DNA of 64,000 bases from Procambarus clarkii (GCF_040958095.1 NC_091172.1:5648029-5712028); one strand, 5' to 3'. Counted from the first letter of the stretch, positions 1 through 11,622 are shown. Made by a program: numbers and translations. Notes: generated from the letters alone by a model not told the origin.

Positions 1-2910
1 GCAAATCATTTTGGAATAAAGCTGAAATCTGCCAGAGTTGGTGAAAGGAGACTAGAGATAATGGCTCAGCTCAAGGCTCGAGACGAAGCTTTGGGGGAGG
101 AACGGCCCCAAACACCTGCCAGTGAGGGTGAACCCCTGAGTATTGGTGGAAGCAGCAGGGGATCCAGCGGCAGCAGGCACAGCATAAAGCTGGAAATAAT
201 GAAGCTACAGCTAGAAGCGCAGCTGAGGAGAGAAGAGGCACAGCAGCGCAAAGAAGAGCGAGAGGCACAGCAGCGCAAAGAAGAGCGAGAAGCAGAAGCG
301 CAGCTGAGGAGAAAAACACAGCAGCGCAAGGAAGAGCGAGAAGCAGAAGCGCAGCTGAGGAGAGAAGAAGCACAGCTGCGCAAAGAAGAACAAGAGCGAG
401 AAGCACAGCTGCGCAAAGAAGAACAAGAGCGAGAAGCACAGATGAAGCGTGAGGAGCGAGAAGCACAGATGCAGCGTGAGGAACGAGAAATACAGCTACG
501 CCGGGAAGAACAAGAGCGAGAAGCACAGCAGCACATCGAAGAAGTTGGTCTGAGACGACAGGAAATAGAAGCCAACAAGGAGGTGGAGCTGAAGTGAGCT
601 GAACTGGGACTAGGGGCCCCTGCCCCGCCACAGGAAGACCGACGAGTGAGGGAACGAGACCTGCCGGTCTTTGTGCCTAGTGAAGCCGAAAGTTTCTTCG
701 ATCACTTTGAGAGAGTTGCTGCTATGAAGAGGTGGCCGAGGGTGGAGTGGGCGGAGTTGGTCCAAGGGAGGCTCACAGGTGAAGCTCGCGAAGCCTTCAC
801 TATGCTCGACTTCCAGGAATGCACCAACTACGATGCAGTAAAACGAGCTGTGCTCCGTTCCTTTAAACTCACGCCAGAGTGTTACAGAAAGAGGTTTAGA
901 GAATGTACACGGTCGCCAGGAAAATCGTATGCGGAGACGGCGAGGGACATGGAAAGAAAGTTCCTTAAGTGGCTGGACTCTGAAGAAGCGGGGTCGGCCA
1001 AAGAGGTCAAGGAACTAATGGTCATGGAAAAGTTTATGTCCGTGCTCCCTCCTGAGATCAGGATGAGGGTAAAGGAGGCGGACATAAAGAACCTGAGGGC
1101 CGCAGCCGACCGGGCCGACATGTTAGAAGAAGCCCTACGCCCACGCCGAGAGGGACAGAACCGACCACTCGCATACGTCGGAAACGATAGGAATTATAGA
1201 AGGACGGATGGATGGAGGACAGGAACGAGTTCTCCCAAGTCCCATTTCTCAAGTTGGAACACCCGAGGAACAAAAGGTGTTGTAGAGCCGATAGAGGAGA
1301 ACCAAGCTGAGTGCTCGGGAACTGTTACTGCAGGGAAAGAAACGACAAGTGAGGCGGGAAAGACACAGGGTGTGACGGCCTCTGGGGGCAGTGCTAAGGC
1401 GAGCGGTGGCGGATGGTCTCCGCCGAGGGGCCGCTGCTACAACTGCGGAATACCCGGACACGTCGCGCGGGAATGCAGACGCTTTAAGCAGCGGGGACAC
1501 GTTGCTTTAGTGGTGTTCGAGGACCAGAGGGCCGAGGGAGTGCGGGATGAACCCGTGCTGAATGGGGAGAAGAAAGTTCACCCATTCATATGTCAAGGAA
1601 CCGTAAGGATGGGGGTCGCAGACCCCATCCCAGTGAAGATGCTAAGAGACACCGGGGCTGACTTTACCCTGGTAAGTGAAACCCTGTTCCCCGAGGGTTA
1701 CGAAAGTACCAGTGTGGGGGTGGCACGGGTGGCCACTGTGGGAGGCCCAGTGAGGATGCCCCTACACCAGGTAACTTTAAATTCCGAATATGGCTGCCAG
1801 ACCCTAGTGGTGGGAGTCTGTACATCAATGCCCAAGATGGAGGCGCAGGTCATCTTGGGGAATGACGCATGTGGAGGATACGTCCTCCCGCATCTCGTGA
1901 AAGGCGAAGAGTACATAGAACAATACAGGAAGACAGGCGGAGAGTTGAACGTCTGTGGGGACGAGAAGGGAATCGCACCGGTGGCGATCCCAGTTTGTGC
2001 TGTGATACCAAGACGACACAAAGTACAAGGAGGTTGTGGATCTGATGGGGCTGAGGAGTCAACTGACAGCCTGGGAACAGATCACCTCTGCGTAGGACCC
2101 AGAGAACGAGTGGAGGGCGAAAGTAGCCCGAATGGTGAGTTGCAGGTGACCCTCACCAGTTCTCCAGGGGTAAACCGCACTCGTCTCGGAGAGTTACAGC
2201 AGGAGGAGTTCCCCGAATTGGGTAGTAAGGCCGAAGGAGGACGTGTGGGTCCTGAGAAGGCTTGCTTTCCATTTATCTATATTATATATGCCATGCTATT
2301 CATGATGAGGGAACGATGGACACCAGGAGCAACCGTGGGAACGGTGATTAAATATGTCCAGAAGTTCAAAGAACGTCTCACTCGAGCGAAGGGACAGGCT
2401 AGGAAACTCCTGAAGAAGGCGCAACGTAAGATGTCGGAGTGGTACGACAGGAGAGCTGCGCAGAGGGATTTTCAGGCCGGATCCAAAGTAATGGTTGTGC
2501 TGCCGGGTAAAGGTAGAGTGACCAAGTCGCGGTTCAAGAGACCATACCGAGTGCTGCGACGGTTGGGTCCAGTGTCATACGAGATTGGGAAGCCGGATGG
2601 ACCCCGGAAGAAACAGGTGTGTCGCATGGACCGCCTGAAACCTTTCTTCATTGTGGAAGGAAGAGCCGACAAGCAGGAAGGAACGATGTCCCGAGAAACC
2701 CAGCGTAAGACGGGTCTGAGTGTACCGAGGGACCGAGAACTCCCGGAGGAGGAAAGTAAATGGTCCAGGGCGGACGGCACCAGTCTCACCCGCACTGAGA
2801 GTCTGACGAGGATCAAGGCCAAGCACATCAAGGGGAAGGACGACGTAGTAGCGGACGCCCTATCCCGCATACACTAACGAGACATGACTCTTATTTTAAG
2901 GGGAGGGGTA
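1..2910 (+). mobile_element. Ty3/gypsy LTR retrotransposon, internal region (partial, rearranged)
   Basis: A Ty3/gypsy retrotransposon whose 5' LTR lies outside the window. It holds a gag start with a long charged coiled coil, a gag core, a CCHC knuckle, an aspartic protease and the C-terminal end of an integrase. A purine-rich tract (ggggagggg, about 2899-2909) comes just before a TG that begins LTR-like sequence at 2911, as expected of a polypurine tract. Nearly all of the reverse transcriptase, RNase H and integrase core is missing, so the copy cannot move by itself. Confidence 0.8.
61..2877 (+). pseudogene. gypsy gag-protease frame joined to integrase C-terminus and RNase H tail
   Basis: One reading frame of 939 codons, broken only by an in-frame TGA at 595-597. 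Residues 45-175 are an R/E/Q/A-rich repeat that should form a coiled coil. A gag core follows (KRWPRVEWAELVQGRLTG). The knuckle is CYNCGIPGHVAREC at about 1436. The protease has the DTGA active site at about 1651 and a later ILGNDACGG. After about 2260 the frame jumps to an integrase C-terminal region (RERWTPGA, then YDRRAA...VCRMDRLKPF). It ends with HIKGKDDVVADALSR, a sequence that normally closes RNase H and lies before integrase. The domain order is therefore scrambled, not just shortened. Translation seems to start at ATG 61. The stop could be a C-to-T change of an arginine CGA codon. Confidence 0.75.
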
Positions 2911-4537
2911 TGTGACGGAGTTCCCCCCCTTATAATTCTCCCACGCCTGCAGTAAGAGTCATGTCTACTTTTTTTCGTGTTCTCTACGTTGCAGGCTACA
3001 ATTTGATATATGGGAGAGAGTGGAGTGTTCTCGGAGAGCCGAGAAATTTGTGAAATAGTAATGTTTTGGCCTGTGGTTTAGGCCCTTTAGGGAGCCAAGA
3101 TGGCGCTTACCTCCCTGATCTCCCGCCAACACCGTGTGATGTCAGTGGCACCGGATTGGTCACCGACAGCAATGTGGCACCAGGAGCCAATGAAAACTTC
3201 CCGTAGCGAAAGTGACGTCACGGAGGAAGGGGGTCCGGGTCGCGCGCCACTCTGGCGCCAGCAGTCAGACACGACACGTCATAGAGGTCGGACGTGCGAC
3301 GGATGGTCCTGTCAGTTGGACAGTTGTATCCCGCTCCCGTGGATTTACGCGTCACCTGAAGTCTGCCAGTACTCTGAGAAGTCTTCCCTAGTTCATGTGT
3401 TGAACCAGAAGAGGGAATTGACGGTTATTTGAGCAACAAGTGCTCCAGTCAGGTGCTGTGCAAGAAGCAGTGAAGCCGTGCAGTGACGTCTGTGGCAATT
3501 CACCAGTTCGTGACAGCGTAGTGGCAGACAGAGCCACTGGGTAGCTGAGGAAGAGAGGACTATTTGGGGAAACCGGACGACTGTAGCTGAGACGTAGGCG
3601 ACAGCCGTTGCTGGGAGAAGACGACGGCCAGGAGACCGACTCCAACCTTCAAGAAGTCAAGAAGGAGGACGGACCTGCAGTGAGGAGGCACGGAGACGAC
3701 GCGCTAAACGGTGGGACGACGAGAGGCTCTGGTAGGACACGACGACGTGTAGTGTGGGGGCGTTCCCGACACGAGGACCAGGAGCTACATCTCGACTCTC
3801 ATCGGAGGATAGGGTGAAGTAGGTGTTTCTAGTTCCCTCCCCATTCCCCTTTAGTTAGCTATATTATTCGGCTATATTATCTAGCCTGAGGATTTTATAT
3901 GTCGTGAGCAAGTCTCACCCATGTCACGATAAAGCACCAGTGTGCCAGACAGTACTATCAAGAGTACTTGTAATATTCATGTTGATTATTGGTGTGTACA
4001 GGCACCAGGAACAAGTGATTAATTTACTGTGTTGTGTATAACTTTCTATAGATTTTGATATGAATATATAGTGGTAAATTATATATAATATTATGCCAGT
4101 ATTTGGAGGTTAGGCTATGTGCCCAGAAACTATTTATTTTCCATGTATTGATGATTGATTTATATACCATATATATGTCTATGTTCGTTCAGTGAATAAT
4201 CATTTGTGAGTACAGTGAATTATTGCGTTATCGCCCACGAGAGAAAGTACTGAAAACTCCAGTGTTAATGTTTCATAATATATGGTTGAGTGAAGAACGA
4301 TGTAAAGCCATTACAGTGAATCATTATAGCATTGATTGTAGAAAAGACTGTTTGAGCCTGAGTACAGTGTAACTAAGTAATACGGTCTATTGGTGCCAAT
4401 ATCGAGTGTGCGAGTTTCTAGTAATATTGGAGAATTTAAAGAAACAGCGCGCGTGCATCTAGAAAACAAGCAAAGCTTTCTCGCGGAAAGGCAAAGGCGA
4501 TCAGCTGGTTCTTGACACTTGATGAGGGGGGGGGAGA
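2911..4537 (+). repeat. LTR-like sequence after the first gypsy element, right edge uncertain
   Basis: Begins TGTGACGG directly after the polypurine tract, so its left edge is a likely LTR start. It is GC-rich to about 3830 and AT-rich after that. An ataaag near 3930 could serve for polyadenylation. The short frames here look like chance. Without the upstream LTR to compare, the end of the repeat cannot be placed, and some of this stretch may be flanking DNA. No gene is visible. Confidence 0.45.
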
Positions 4538-5149
4538 TGTTGCCCCCTTGGTGATCACATAATATCCGTGGGAATTACCGGCCGCGTCAGGATCAGTTGA
4601 TTAATTGATTATTGTTTGGCTTTGTGACATCTTTCATACATTTTAAGTAAAATACAAAACTATCTTTGTGTTTATATCATCCCCTCCATTGATCTTGTGG
4701 CTATATTATACTGGTAAACATAGAGCGATAACAATAAGTACCTGCCTGATTCCTGATTTTTTGAGAGTGACCTTGCCAAGGCTACCACTGAATACACCAG
4801 TCCACTGATGGTGTTACTGGCCACCTAAAACACCAGTTGGCGACCTTGTGATTAACCGTAGAGCCCGATTGTTGGGGAGGGCACACGACAGTCAAGTGCA
4901 TGAGTCGTGTTCTCACTCTTTCTTAATTAGAGGCCGTTAAGATTGACTGGGAGACTCTCCTGGCGTGCAGTGGCGCAGTGAGGATCGAGTGAAGACCCGC
5001 AGGGCTACGATGAGTGACCTTGAGCATAACTATTGCTCACCCCAGAGTAAGGGTAGAGAATAATAGAGAGGAGAAACCCCGTCATGACACAGGCTGTGGC
5101 AGCCAAGCCATACAATGGCGATCCAGCCTTGTCATTAACTGAGAGCTAG
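4538..5149 (+). mobile_element. second LTR, primer-binding site and gag start of another retrotransposon
   Basis: A G-run (gaggggggggg) comes just before TGTTGCCCCC at 4538. About 432 bases later a GTGCA at 4965-4969 comes just before TGGCGCAGTG at 4971, which looks like a tRNA primer-binding site because it begins TGG. An ATG at 5084 opens a 21-codon gag-like start (MTQAVAAKPYNGDPALS) that stops at 5147. This fits a 432-bp LTR, primer site and truncated gag. No partner LTR is in the window, so the reading rests on layout alone. Confidence 0.45.
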
Positions 5150-5587
5150 CCAAGACAAAATATTTTGAGCTCACCTTTTCTCTGCTAATGATAGAATATA
5201 CATTTGCAGAGACCAATATGTAGCTTTTGTAGAAAAAAACAATTAATATGTTGTAATACTATAATAAAATTGGTAAATTGACTTACTTTTAATGAAGCTG
5301 AAGATAACGAAGCTGTGAAGATTACGTCATCCTCTGCAGCGCTTGTTTTATATTGTTTATATTGTATACAGGGTACATACTGTATGTACACTTATTTTCA
5401 GGCATTCACTTCACACAACAGCTAGGCTTACTACTAATTCACATGAGTTCTAATTCTACTTCATTATTTAAAATTATTTCTACTGTATATTTACACTGTA
5501 CAGTATCTTTTTGTCAAGGCTTAATTAATCATTAACACTTACAATACTGTACTCTATCAACACTTTTTACACTAATTTATATGCCTT
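5150..5587. other. AT-rich stretch without a gene
   Basis: Lies between the truncated gag start and the end of the Tigger transposase. It is AT-rich with only short chance frames. It probably includes the 3' flank of the minus-strand Tigger element. I looked for a terminal inverted repeat matching sequence beyond 7741 and could not see a convincing one. Confidence 0.4.
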
Positions 5588-7741
5588 TCAATCATATTTT
5601 ATATCGTTAGTGGATGACTTGTCACGACTTGTCGATGGGAATTCAGCATCGGCGGGTGCAGCATGGCTTGAAGAGCATTCATTGCCAGCGGATGCTCCAC
5701 GACTTGTCGATGGGAATTCAGCATCGGCGGGTGCAGCATGGCTTGAAGAGCATTCATTGCTAGCGGATGCTCCACGACTTGTCGATGGGAATTCAGCATC
5801 GGCGGGTGCAGCATGGCTTGAAGAGCATTCATTGCCAGCGGATGCTCCAAGACTTGTCGATGGGAATTCAGCATCGGCGGGTGCAGCATGGCTTGAAGAG
5901 CATTCATTGCCAGCGGATGCTCCATGACTTGTCGATGGGAATTCAGCATCAGCGGGTGCAGCATGGCTTGTAGAGCATTCGTTGCCGACGGAGGTTGCGC
6001 GACTTGTTGATGGGAAATCTGCATCGGCGAGTGCAGCATGGCTTGTTGACGAAGATTTTTCACGAACCGTTGAAATCATGAATTTATCTATTTTTGTCTG
6101 AATTTGATTTTCTCTGGCTAACGTTCTGAGACATTGCTTAAAGGCTGTAAAGTGTACATAAAAATTTCCAACAACCTCATGTTTACTTTTTCTTGAATAT
6201 TCAATGAGTTCCTCAATTTGTTCTAATCTTTTCTGATATCCGACACCTCTAGGCAGAGCCTCACTAACATCGTCCGAGTCATCAGAATCATTTCCGAGAA
6301 CACTTTGAGCAATCTGTTCTTCAGTTAACAATTCATAACCAGGATCGTAATCATTTTCTAACCGTTCATTGATATCATTCACTTGTACACCCTGACCAGC
6401 TTGGAACAACATTGTTCGGATCGTTTCTTCAAACCCTTCAAAATCATTGGCTTCATTTTCAAAGCCTTTGAATTCACTATCAGATACTGCTGCATCACAT
6501 CTAGGCCTCTCTGTTAACAGTTTCTTCCATGAATTTGTTAGTGTGGTTTCTTTCACTTTATTCCAAAGCCTAGCCCAGTGGAATATTGCTTCCCTGATTG
6601 TGTACTTTTTTAGATTTTCTAGTGTTCTTTGAGCCCTTGTATCCTTTCCTGTCAATTCATCTTCCTCGCTAAGTAAAACAACTAAAACATCTTCAAGCAT
6701 TGCTGTTTGGTACATACGTTTAGCAGCAAGGATAACACCTTGGTCCATGGGCTGGATCAAGGATGTTGTGTTTGGTGGAAGTGCCATGCATTTTATTCTG
6801 CCATCCCTCGAAATTAACTTGCTAATGGGATGAGCAGGGGCATTATCTAGCAGCAACAATGCCTTAACCTCACTAGCCATTATTCCACATTTGTTGATCT
6901 GGAATTCTCTGACTTCTTTGCAAAAGTGGTTGTCAAACCAGTCCGTAAATATTGTTTGATTAAACCATGATTTCTTAGAACTGTAATATATTACGGGTAG
7001 TGCCTGCATTATATTTTTTAAGGCTCGAGGATTTTTAGACTTGCCTACCATGGCACATTTTGTCCTGTGAGAGGCAGCAGCATTAGCACAGAGCAAGACT
7101 GAGAGTTGTTCCTTGCCTATCTTTCGTCTTGGAATATTTTCCTGCATCCTACTGGTTAAGGATGTACTTGGTACAGCTCGCCACATAAACCCAGACTCGT
7201 CAGCATTATATACTTGATATTTGCTTAAATTATTACTGACAATGGACTTGTTTAATTTAGCCTTGAATGAATCAACATTAGTGGGATCAGCACTTGATGC
7301 CTCACCAGAAATATTTTTGGTGTTTGAAATGTTATGAAGAGCCTTAAATTTTCCAACCCACCCATCACTTGCATTGAAATCTTTTTATACCTAATTGAAT
7401 GGCAAGTTTACTTGCTGCAGCTTTAAGTTCTTCAAATCGTATTGCCATGCCAATTGTGCGGTGCTGAATAAACCACTTATACACTGCAGCATCCAATTGT
7501 GGATACTGACCAGACTTTACTGTTTTTCTCGAACATGCAGCACCAGAAGTAGCACACTCTGTTGTGCTCACATATTTTAATAGAGTATCCTTCTGTTTCT
7601 TGATGTCACTTACTGTACTTTTCCCGATGTTAAACTCTGCTGCTGCTCATGCATGAGAATATCCTTTATCGAGTTTCTTAATTAACTCCAGCTTTTTGTG
7701 TTTTGTGCAAAGGCGCTTCCTTCGGGTAACTTTTGACATTT
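5588..7741 (-). pseudogene. pogo/Tigger-type DDD transposase, one frameshift and one stop
   Basis: The frame starts at ATG 7741 (MSKVTRRKRL) with a helix-turn-helix region, SHA*AAAEFNIGKSTVSDI, whose single TGA is near 7650. A DNA-binding CENP-B-type segment follows (TVKSGQYPQLDAAVYKWF). Near 7380 an A-run carries a one-base frameshift that joins GIK to NASDGWVGKFK. The catalytic core is present: YNADESGF (first Asp, about 7205), LLLLDNAPAH (second, about 6855) and PNTTSLIQPMDQG (third, about 6760), the DDD order of Tigger/pogo enzymes. The C-terminus is acidic and then runs into a repeated Ser/Ala-rich tail. This DNA transposase cuts and pastes its own element. With only two lesions, this copy was lost fairly recently. 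Confidence 0.88.
5620..6045 (-). repeat. 75-bp minisatellite inside the Tigger transposase C-terminus
   Basis: Nearly six tandem copies of a 75-base unit that stay in frame with the transposase. Each codes for 25 residues of the type SSSHAAPADAEFPSTSRGAS plus AGNEC. The first translated units (near 6045) have diverged more, and those near the C-terminus are almost identical. This fits recent expansion at the 3' end of the gene. Confidence 0.9.
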
Positions 7742-8599
7742 TGTAAATTAAAAGGAAGATCACAATTAACAGTAATGTCCTTCACAATTGAAGCTAGCCA
7801 TGTGAGTTCACAGTAAACAATGGGAACACATGGCCCGGCACAGTACATTCTAGGTTTGTGGGAAAAAAAATACCTAGTGCCTATACTATAAAAGGTATTT
7901 AATAAGAAAACAAAGACTTTTGCTTAATAACAACTGTTTCAAAATATTCTATTAATAATAATTTAGAATTTTCTTCATTAAACTGAATCATTTTAAAAGA
8001 AAATTAAGATGTAATATACGACTCTGGACAATCGAGGTCTGTGGCCTGGTCGCCATGTGAGGGGACGCCGATGCCATAACAAACCCAATACCGATTGTAG
8101 TATCGACCGCTAGACCGGTATACGAGGCTCCAGATACCGGTCTCCCAAACCGGTCGTTATTACCGGCAGATCGGTATAAAAGAGGCCGTTAAATTTAGTG
8201 GATACTGTGCAGCGATGATTCACTCATTTTATTATATAAATATATCAAACTACACACTATTGAATAATATTACAGCAAAAAAACTATGAAAAATCAATCA
8301 GAGACATTGAAATAATTAGGTAATTATCTCTTTGTGGCAACTCCGGCCTGACAGCTGGCGATCAACAGACCGCCTGGGACGCACGCTGACTCAGCGCCTG
8401 TTTTTTGCCAGATTTCCCCGCCCTATAGCGGGCAATATATGCCACTTACGATTTTTTTATTATTTTTCCTGTGATCAGTGAACACAAATTAACAGATTTG
8501 GAAGAAAAAATATATTTTTTTTTTTTCAAAATTACATGCGCCTGTGGGGAAGAAAGGATATTATACCCCTAGCATGTTAAGGGTTAAGTTGAGTGGGGC
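7742..8599. other. noncoding stretch between Tigger and DIRS copy B
   Basis: AT-rich up to about 8030. A short GC-richer block with repeated accggt words follows (8090-8175). It contains TATAAAAG at about 8174, which could be a core promoter on the plus strand, but no gene follows it. Another AT-rich block with a T-run lies near 8510. The edges of the elements on both sides are not sharply defined here. Confidence 0.4.
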
Positions 8600-8903
8600 T
8601 CCACAACACCCCCCCCCTCTCCCCTGGGTTTGTTTTCAGGTGCTTTTGGGTTTCCTAGATTTGTCTTTTCCAGAGGATTCCTTCTTCTTGGATTTTCCCC
8701 TGGGAATGTTCATGAGGTCCTAGGTGCGTACCTCCTTTGAGACCAGGTTTTGCCTCGGTGATTGATTTGGTCTCTTTTGAATTCGGTCCTTCTTCCTTGT
8801 TTTGGGTATGTTACGAAGTACCAGAGTCTTCCTGGCTGGTAGACTGCCCTCTTTTTCTCTTTGGGGGTTTAGCATGGCTTCTGTTGTTCCCGTACACTTG
8901 AGT

Positions 8904-8964
8904 ACTCGCCTAGTTGTGCTTGCGGGGGTTGAGCTCTGGCTCTTTGGTCCCGCCTCTCAACTGT
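8904..8964 (+). repeat. 61-bp insert in DIRS copy B flanked by GAGT
   Basis: This piece interrupts sequence that is continuous in copy C (cttgagtggcagg). GAGT stands on both sides, at 8900-8903 and 8965-8968. The insert (actcgcctagttgtgcttg...) is nearly repeated at about 35960-36025, next to a CR1/L2-like LINE fragment. It is therefore probably a piece of that LINE or a short repeat of its own. Confidence 0.6.
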
Positions 8965-9690
8965 GAGTGGCTCTTCAGTGTTGCAGGTGTTCTTGGGGGG
9001 CTCGCACGAGTTCCTTAATGAGTGCCTCTTCACTCCTGCGCTTCCTTGTGATGTGGGTCTGGTGCAGTTGCATGCTCAGGTTCCCAGTCTTTCAACTGCT
9101 TTGGCTGCTGACGATTGGCTTTTGGAGGATGTGGGGGCATTGAGTGTGAGGGGCCTTCGACTCAATTCTGGTTTCAGCTGCCAAGGCGTCATCTGCCTTG
9201 CTGAAGCTGGTTGCACCGATCCTTCGGGAGGCGGTTTCTATATTTTCTCCTCCTGCCCTGCGTGTCGGCAGGCTGTGCAGGCTCTCTTTCTTTTGGATTT
9301 TGCGTGGGCCCTGGATCTGCATTCTTTGTTGCTATTTTATCCTTTTTTGTTCCCTGAGGGCTTGGTGGCTCAGTTTTTGTCGGTGGCTTCCACTACAGCT
9401 ATCCTATTTCTGATTTGTTGGAGCTTCAGGGGCATCGTTCTCGGTCATCCCAGTTTGGTCGTGCCAGGGTGCCTGCTTATCTTAGTCAAGGTAGTCCGTT
9501 GGTGCCAGTTGTTGCATTAGTGAATGCCCAGGAGTCTTCGTCCTTTGGTCGGCGCTGTGTTCGCTCTTTGCGGAGTTTGACTTCTTGGGGTTTGCGTCAG
9601 CCCTTTCACGGGTCGCCCCATTGACAGGGCGTTGGAGGGAAGTCTGGCTCTTTTTGCCCACGCTTGGTCCCTGTCGTGCCCTCATGATCC

Positions 9691-10958
9691 ACAGCATCAC
9701 TGATAATAGTAATGTGATCAAAACTCAATAAGACCACCTGGCCTTCAATACGTGTCTAGCGGGTAAAATAAACATAATCACTAAAAGTAACCAGTTTACT
9801 GGGGCATATAAAATAACGCACTGGAATAGAAAAAGAAATGACTAAGTTCTCTACAACTGATACTATTTCACATTATAGTACTTGCTTTACTCAAAACTCT
9901 TAGGAATCATCATCATCATCATCATCATCATGCACTGTACTGCACACCCTCTGAGCTAGCTGTCACTAGGTTCTATCCAAGTGCAGTGGTAAACTAGCTC
10001 TAGCATGCTTCAAATCAAAGTATTATACAGAATGGTGGTGTCACAAAATATCACTAGTGGTTTGAGGAAGCAATATCATCCAGTCACTTAATGTCCTCAG
10101 AATTCCACCACATAAATCATACATAAAATATCACGTACCACCTGTCAAAATGGTGTACATCGGTAGACTGATCCGTTACACATCAATAAAGGTACATATT
10201 ATATGTTACACGGTCATTAGACCCTACAAAAACCATACAAATGAGAGCACGACGCAGCACGGCCTCTTCTCTGAATCGCCAACCGAGCAGTGAGCTCACA
10301 GGAGGCGGGGAGAGCCTCAAGAGACACTTTATCCAACTCTGCAAGATACCCGTCACTACTCTTTCAAATATCTCTTATCTCAGAACATGACATTTACAAG
10401 CAATAAATCCTTAAACATACATGTAAATAATGTAGTATGGTACAATATATTTCCAAGAAAGTAACAAAGCATTATGACACACAAGCGATAATATAAATGT
10501 GTGAACAAATCAACAAAGAGTTCATATCTATGAGACATGGCATCACTGACTGGACCAATATGCAAGGGGGATGGGGGGGGTGAAGGGAAGATTCTAGAAC
10601 TTTACTGGTCAACTCTAATACATCATTATACATTAATACAAGTATAATATATACAACCTGGCAGCAAAACTGCCTATTGGTATATGTTCTCACAAAACAA
10701 GTATGTCAAGTACTAAGCACGATCACTGCAAAGTGACAAGAGGCTATCTCATTTCTCAGCTAGGGAAATAGATATATCATAATACATACATATTTTTAGC
10801 ATAATACATCAGACATATAAATGTATACAAGGTGCATAGCAATACAGTATATAAAGTAGGTTATATACAGTAGTACATAGAATTCAAGAATATATACATT
10901 TAATCATCTGTGATCACATCATACACCAGCCATACTTGGTGTATGTGGGGTCATAACA
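9691..10958. mobile_element. unidentified 1.27-kb insertion in DIRS copy B
   Basis: DIRS sequence similar to copy C stops near 9690 (cctcatgatcc) and resumes near 10960 (gtttcgagtcg). The stretch between is AT-rich with no convincing frame. It has a short (tca)n run at about 9909 and a hairpin, catacacca...tggtgtatg, near the right edge (10922-10946). Both ends carry tgatcaca/tgtgatca-type words. This could be a nonautonomous DNA transposon, but the family is not recognised. Confidence 0.5.
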
Positions 10959-11109
10959 TCCCCAAATAGGTGAGAGTTTCGAGTCGTCTCTTCCGGCCTT
11001 TGGTGGCATGACATCTTGTTCTTTCTAGGTTTACCGTCCCCCTGTTGGGAGGGGTCGGGTCTGTGGGGGTAGCTCTCTTCCCTACCCCTCATTCTGATCA
11101 TCCAGGAGT

Positions 11110-11622
11110 GACTTTGAAGTGGTCGAAACAACGTCGTCTCTCAAGTGGGTTTCCCGCTTGTTTCCAGTTCCAAAACAAGACTGTGCAGATCTCCAGTACA
11201 TATTGGACATGTCTTGTCTGAACCGGTTGATTCCACAGTGGCTCAGGACCGGCTTGTTCTAGAGGAAGGGAGGGGGGGGGGGTGGCTTGGATGATATCCC
11301 TAGACCTTGGGGACACTTATTGGCACATCCCTTTTCATCCGGGGTTCAGGGATTGGTTGGGGTTCCGAGTGGTGCGACAGGCTTACCGCTTTCGTTGTCT
11401 ACTGTTCGGCTTACATCTGGCACCTCGCGTAATTACACATCTTCCTCGGGTCGTAGTGGGCCATCTGTGTTTGCTAGGACTTTGGGGTGTTGGCTCACCT
11501 CGATGACTGGTTGGGCTAGGCTCCCAGCTAACCTGCTAGCGAAGGATCGGGTTCTTTCCCAGTTGGCCGGGTTCGGGTTCCTGGTAAATTAGTGGAGATT
11601 CCAGTTCCGTTCCAGGTTCGGT
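11110..11622 (+). pseudogene. DIRS reverse transcriptase fragment, copy B
   Basis: Codes for the palm region of a DIRS reverse transcriptase: SLDLGDTYWHIPFHPGFRDWL at about 11298, then LFGLHLAPR. In another frame near 11490 it reads LGVLAHLDDW, which holds the catalytic Asp pair. At least one frameshift lies between the two. Copy C has lost the LDD part, so this is the only place in the window where that DIRS motif can be seen. A LINE tail interrupts it at 11623. Confidence 0.7.

Noticed and set aside
66..631. Long minus-strand frames opposite the gag coiled coil
   Set aside because: They mirror the repeated GAG/CGC codons of the coiled coil and have extreme Ser/Cys/Leu or Ala/Leu composition; shadows of the plus-strand gene.
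3100..3432. 110-codon frame in LTR-like sequence
   Set aside because: No domain and no Kozak or gene context; the stretch looks like LTR or flanking DNA.
4971..4990. Assigning a specific tRNA to the primer-binding site
   Set aside because: The reverse complement ends in ...GCGCCA but does not fit a standard T-arm, so the tRNA cannot be named.
5599..6063. Repeat-rich frames over the minisatellite on both strands
   Set aside because: The 75-bp unit is a multiple of three, so any open frame stays open; only the frame joined to the transposase is supported.
8168..8185. TATAAAAG promoter
   Set aside because: No gene follows on the plus strand, and TATA-like words are frequent in AT-rich DNA; mentioned only as a possibility in the noncoding entry.
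9909..9932. (TCA)n run as a coding repeat
   Set aside because: Short simple repeat without an open frame around it.
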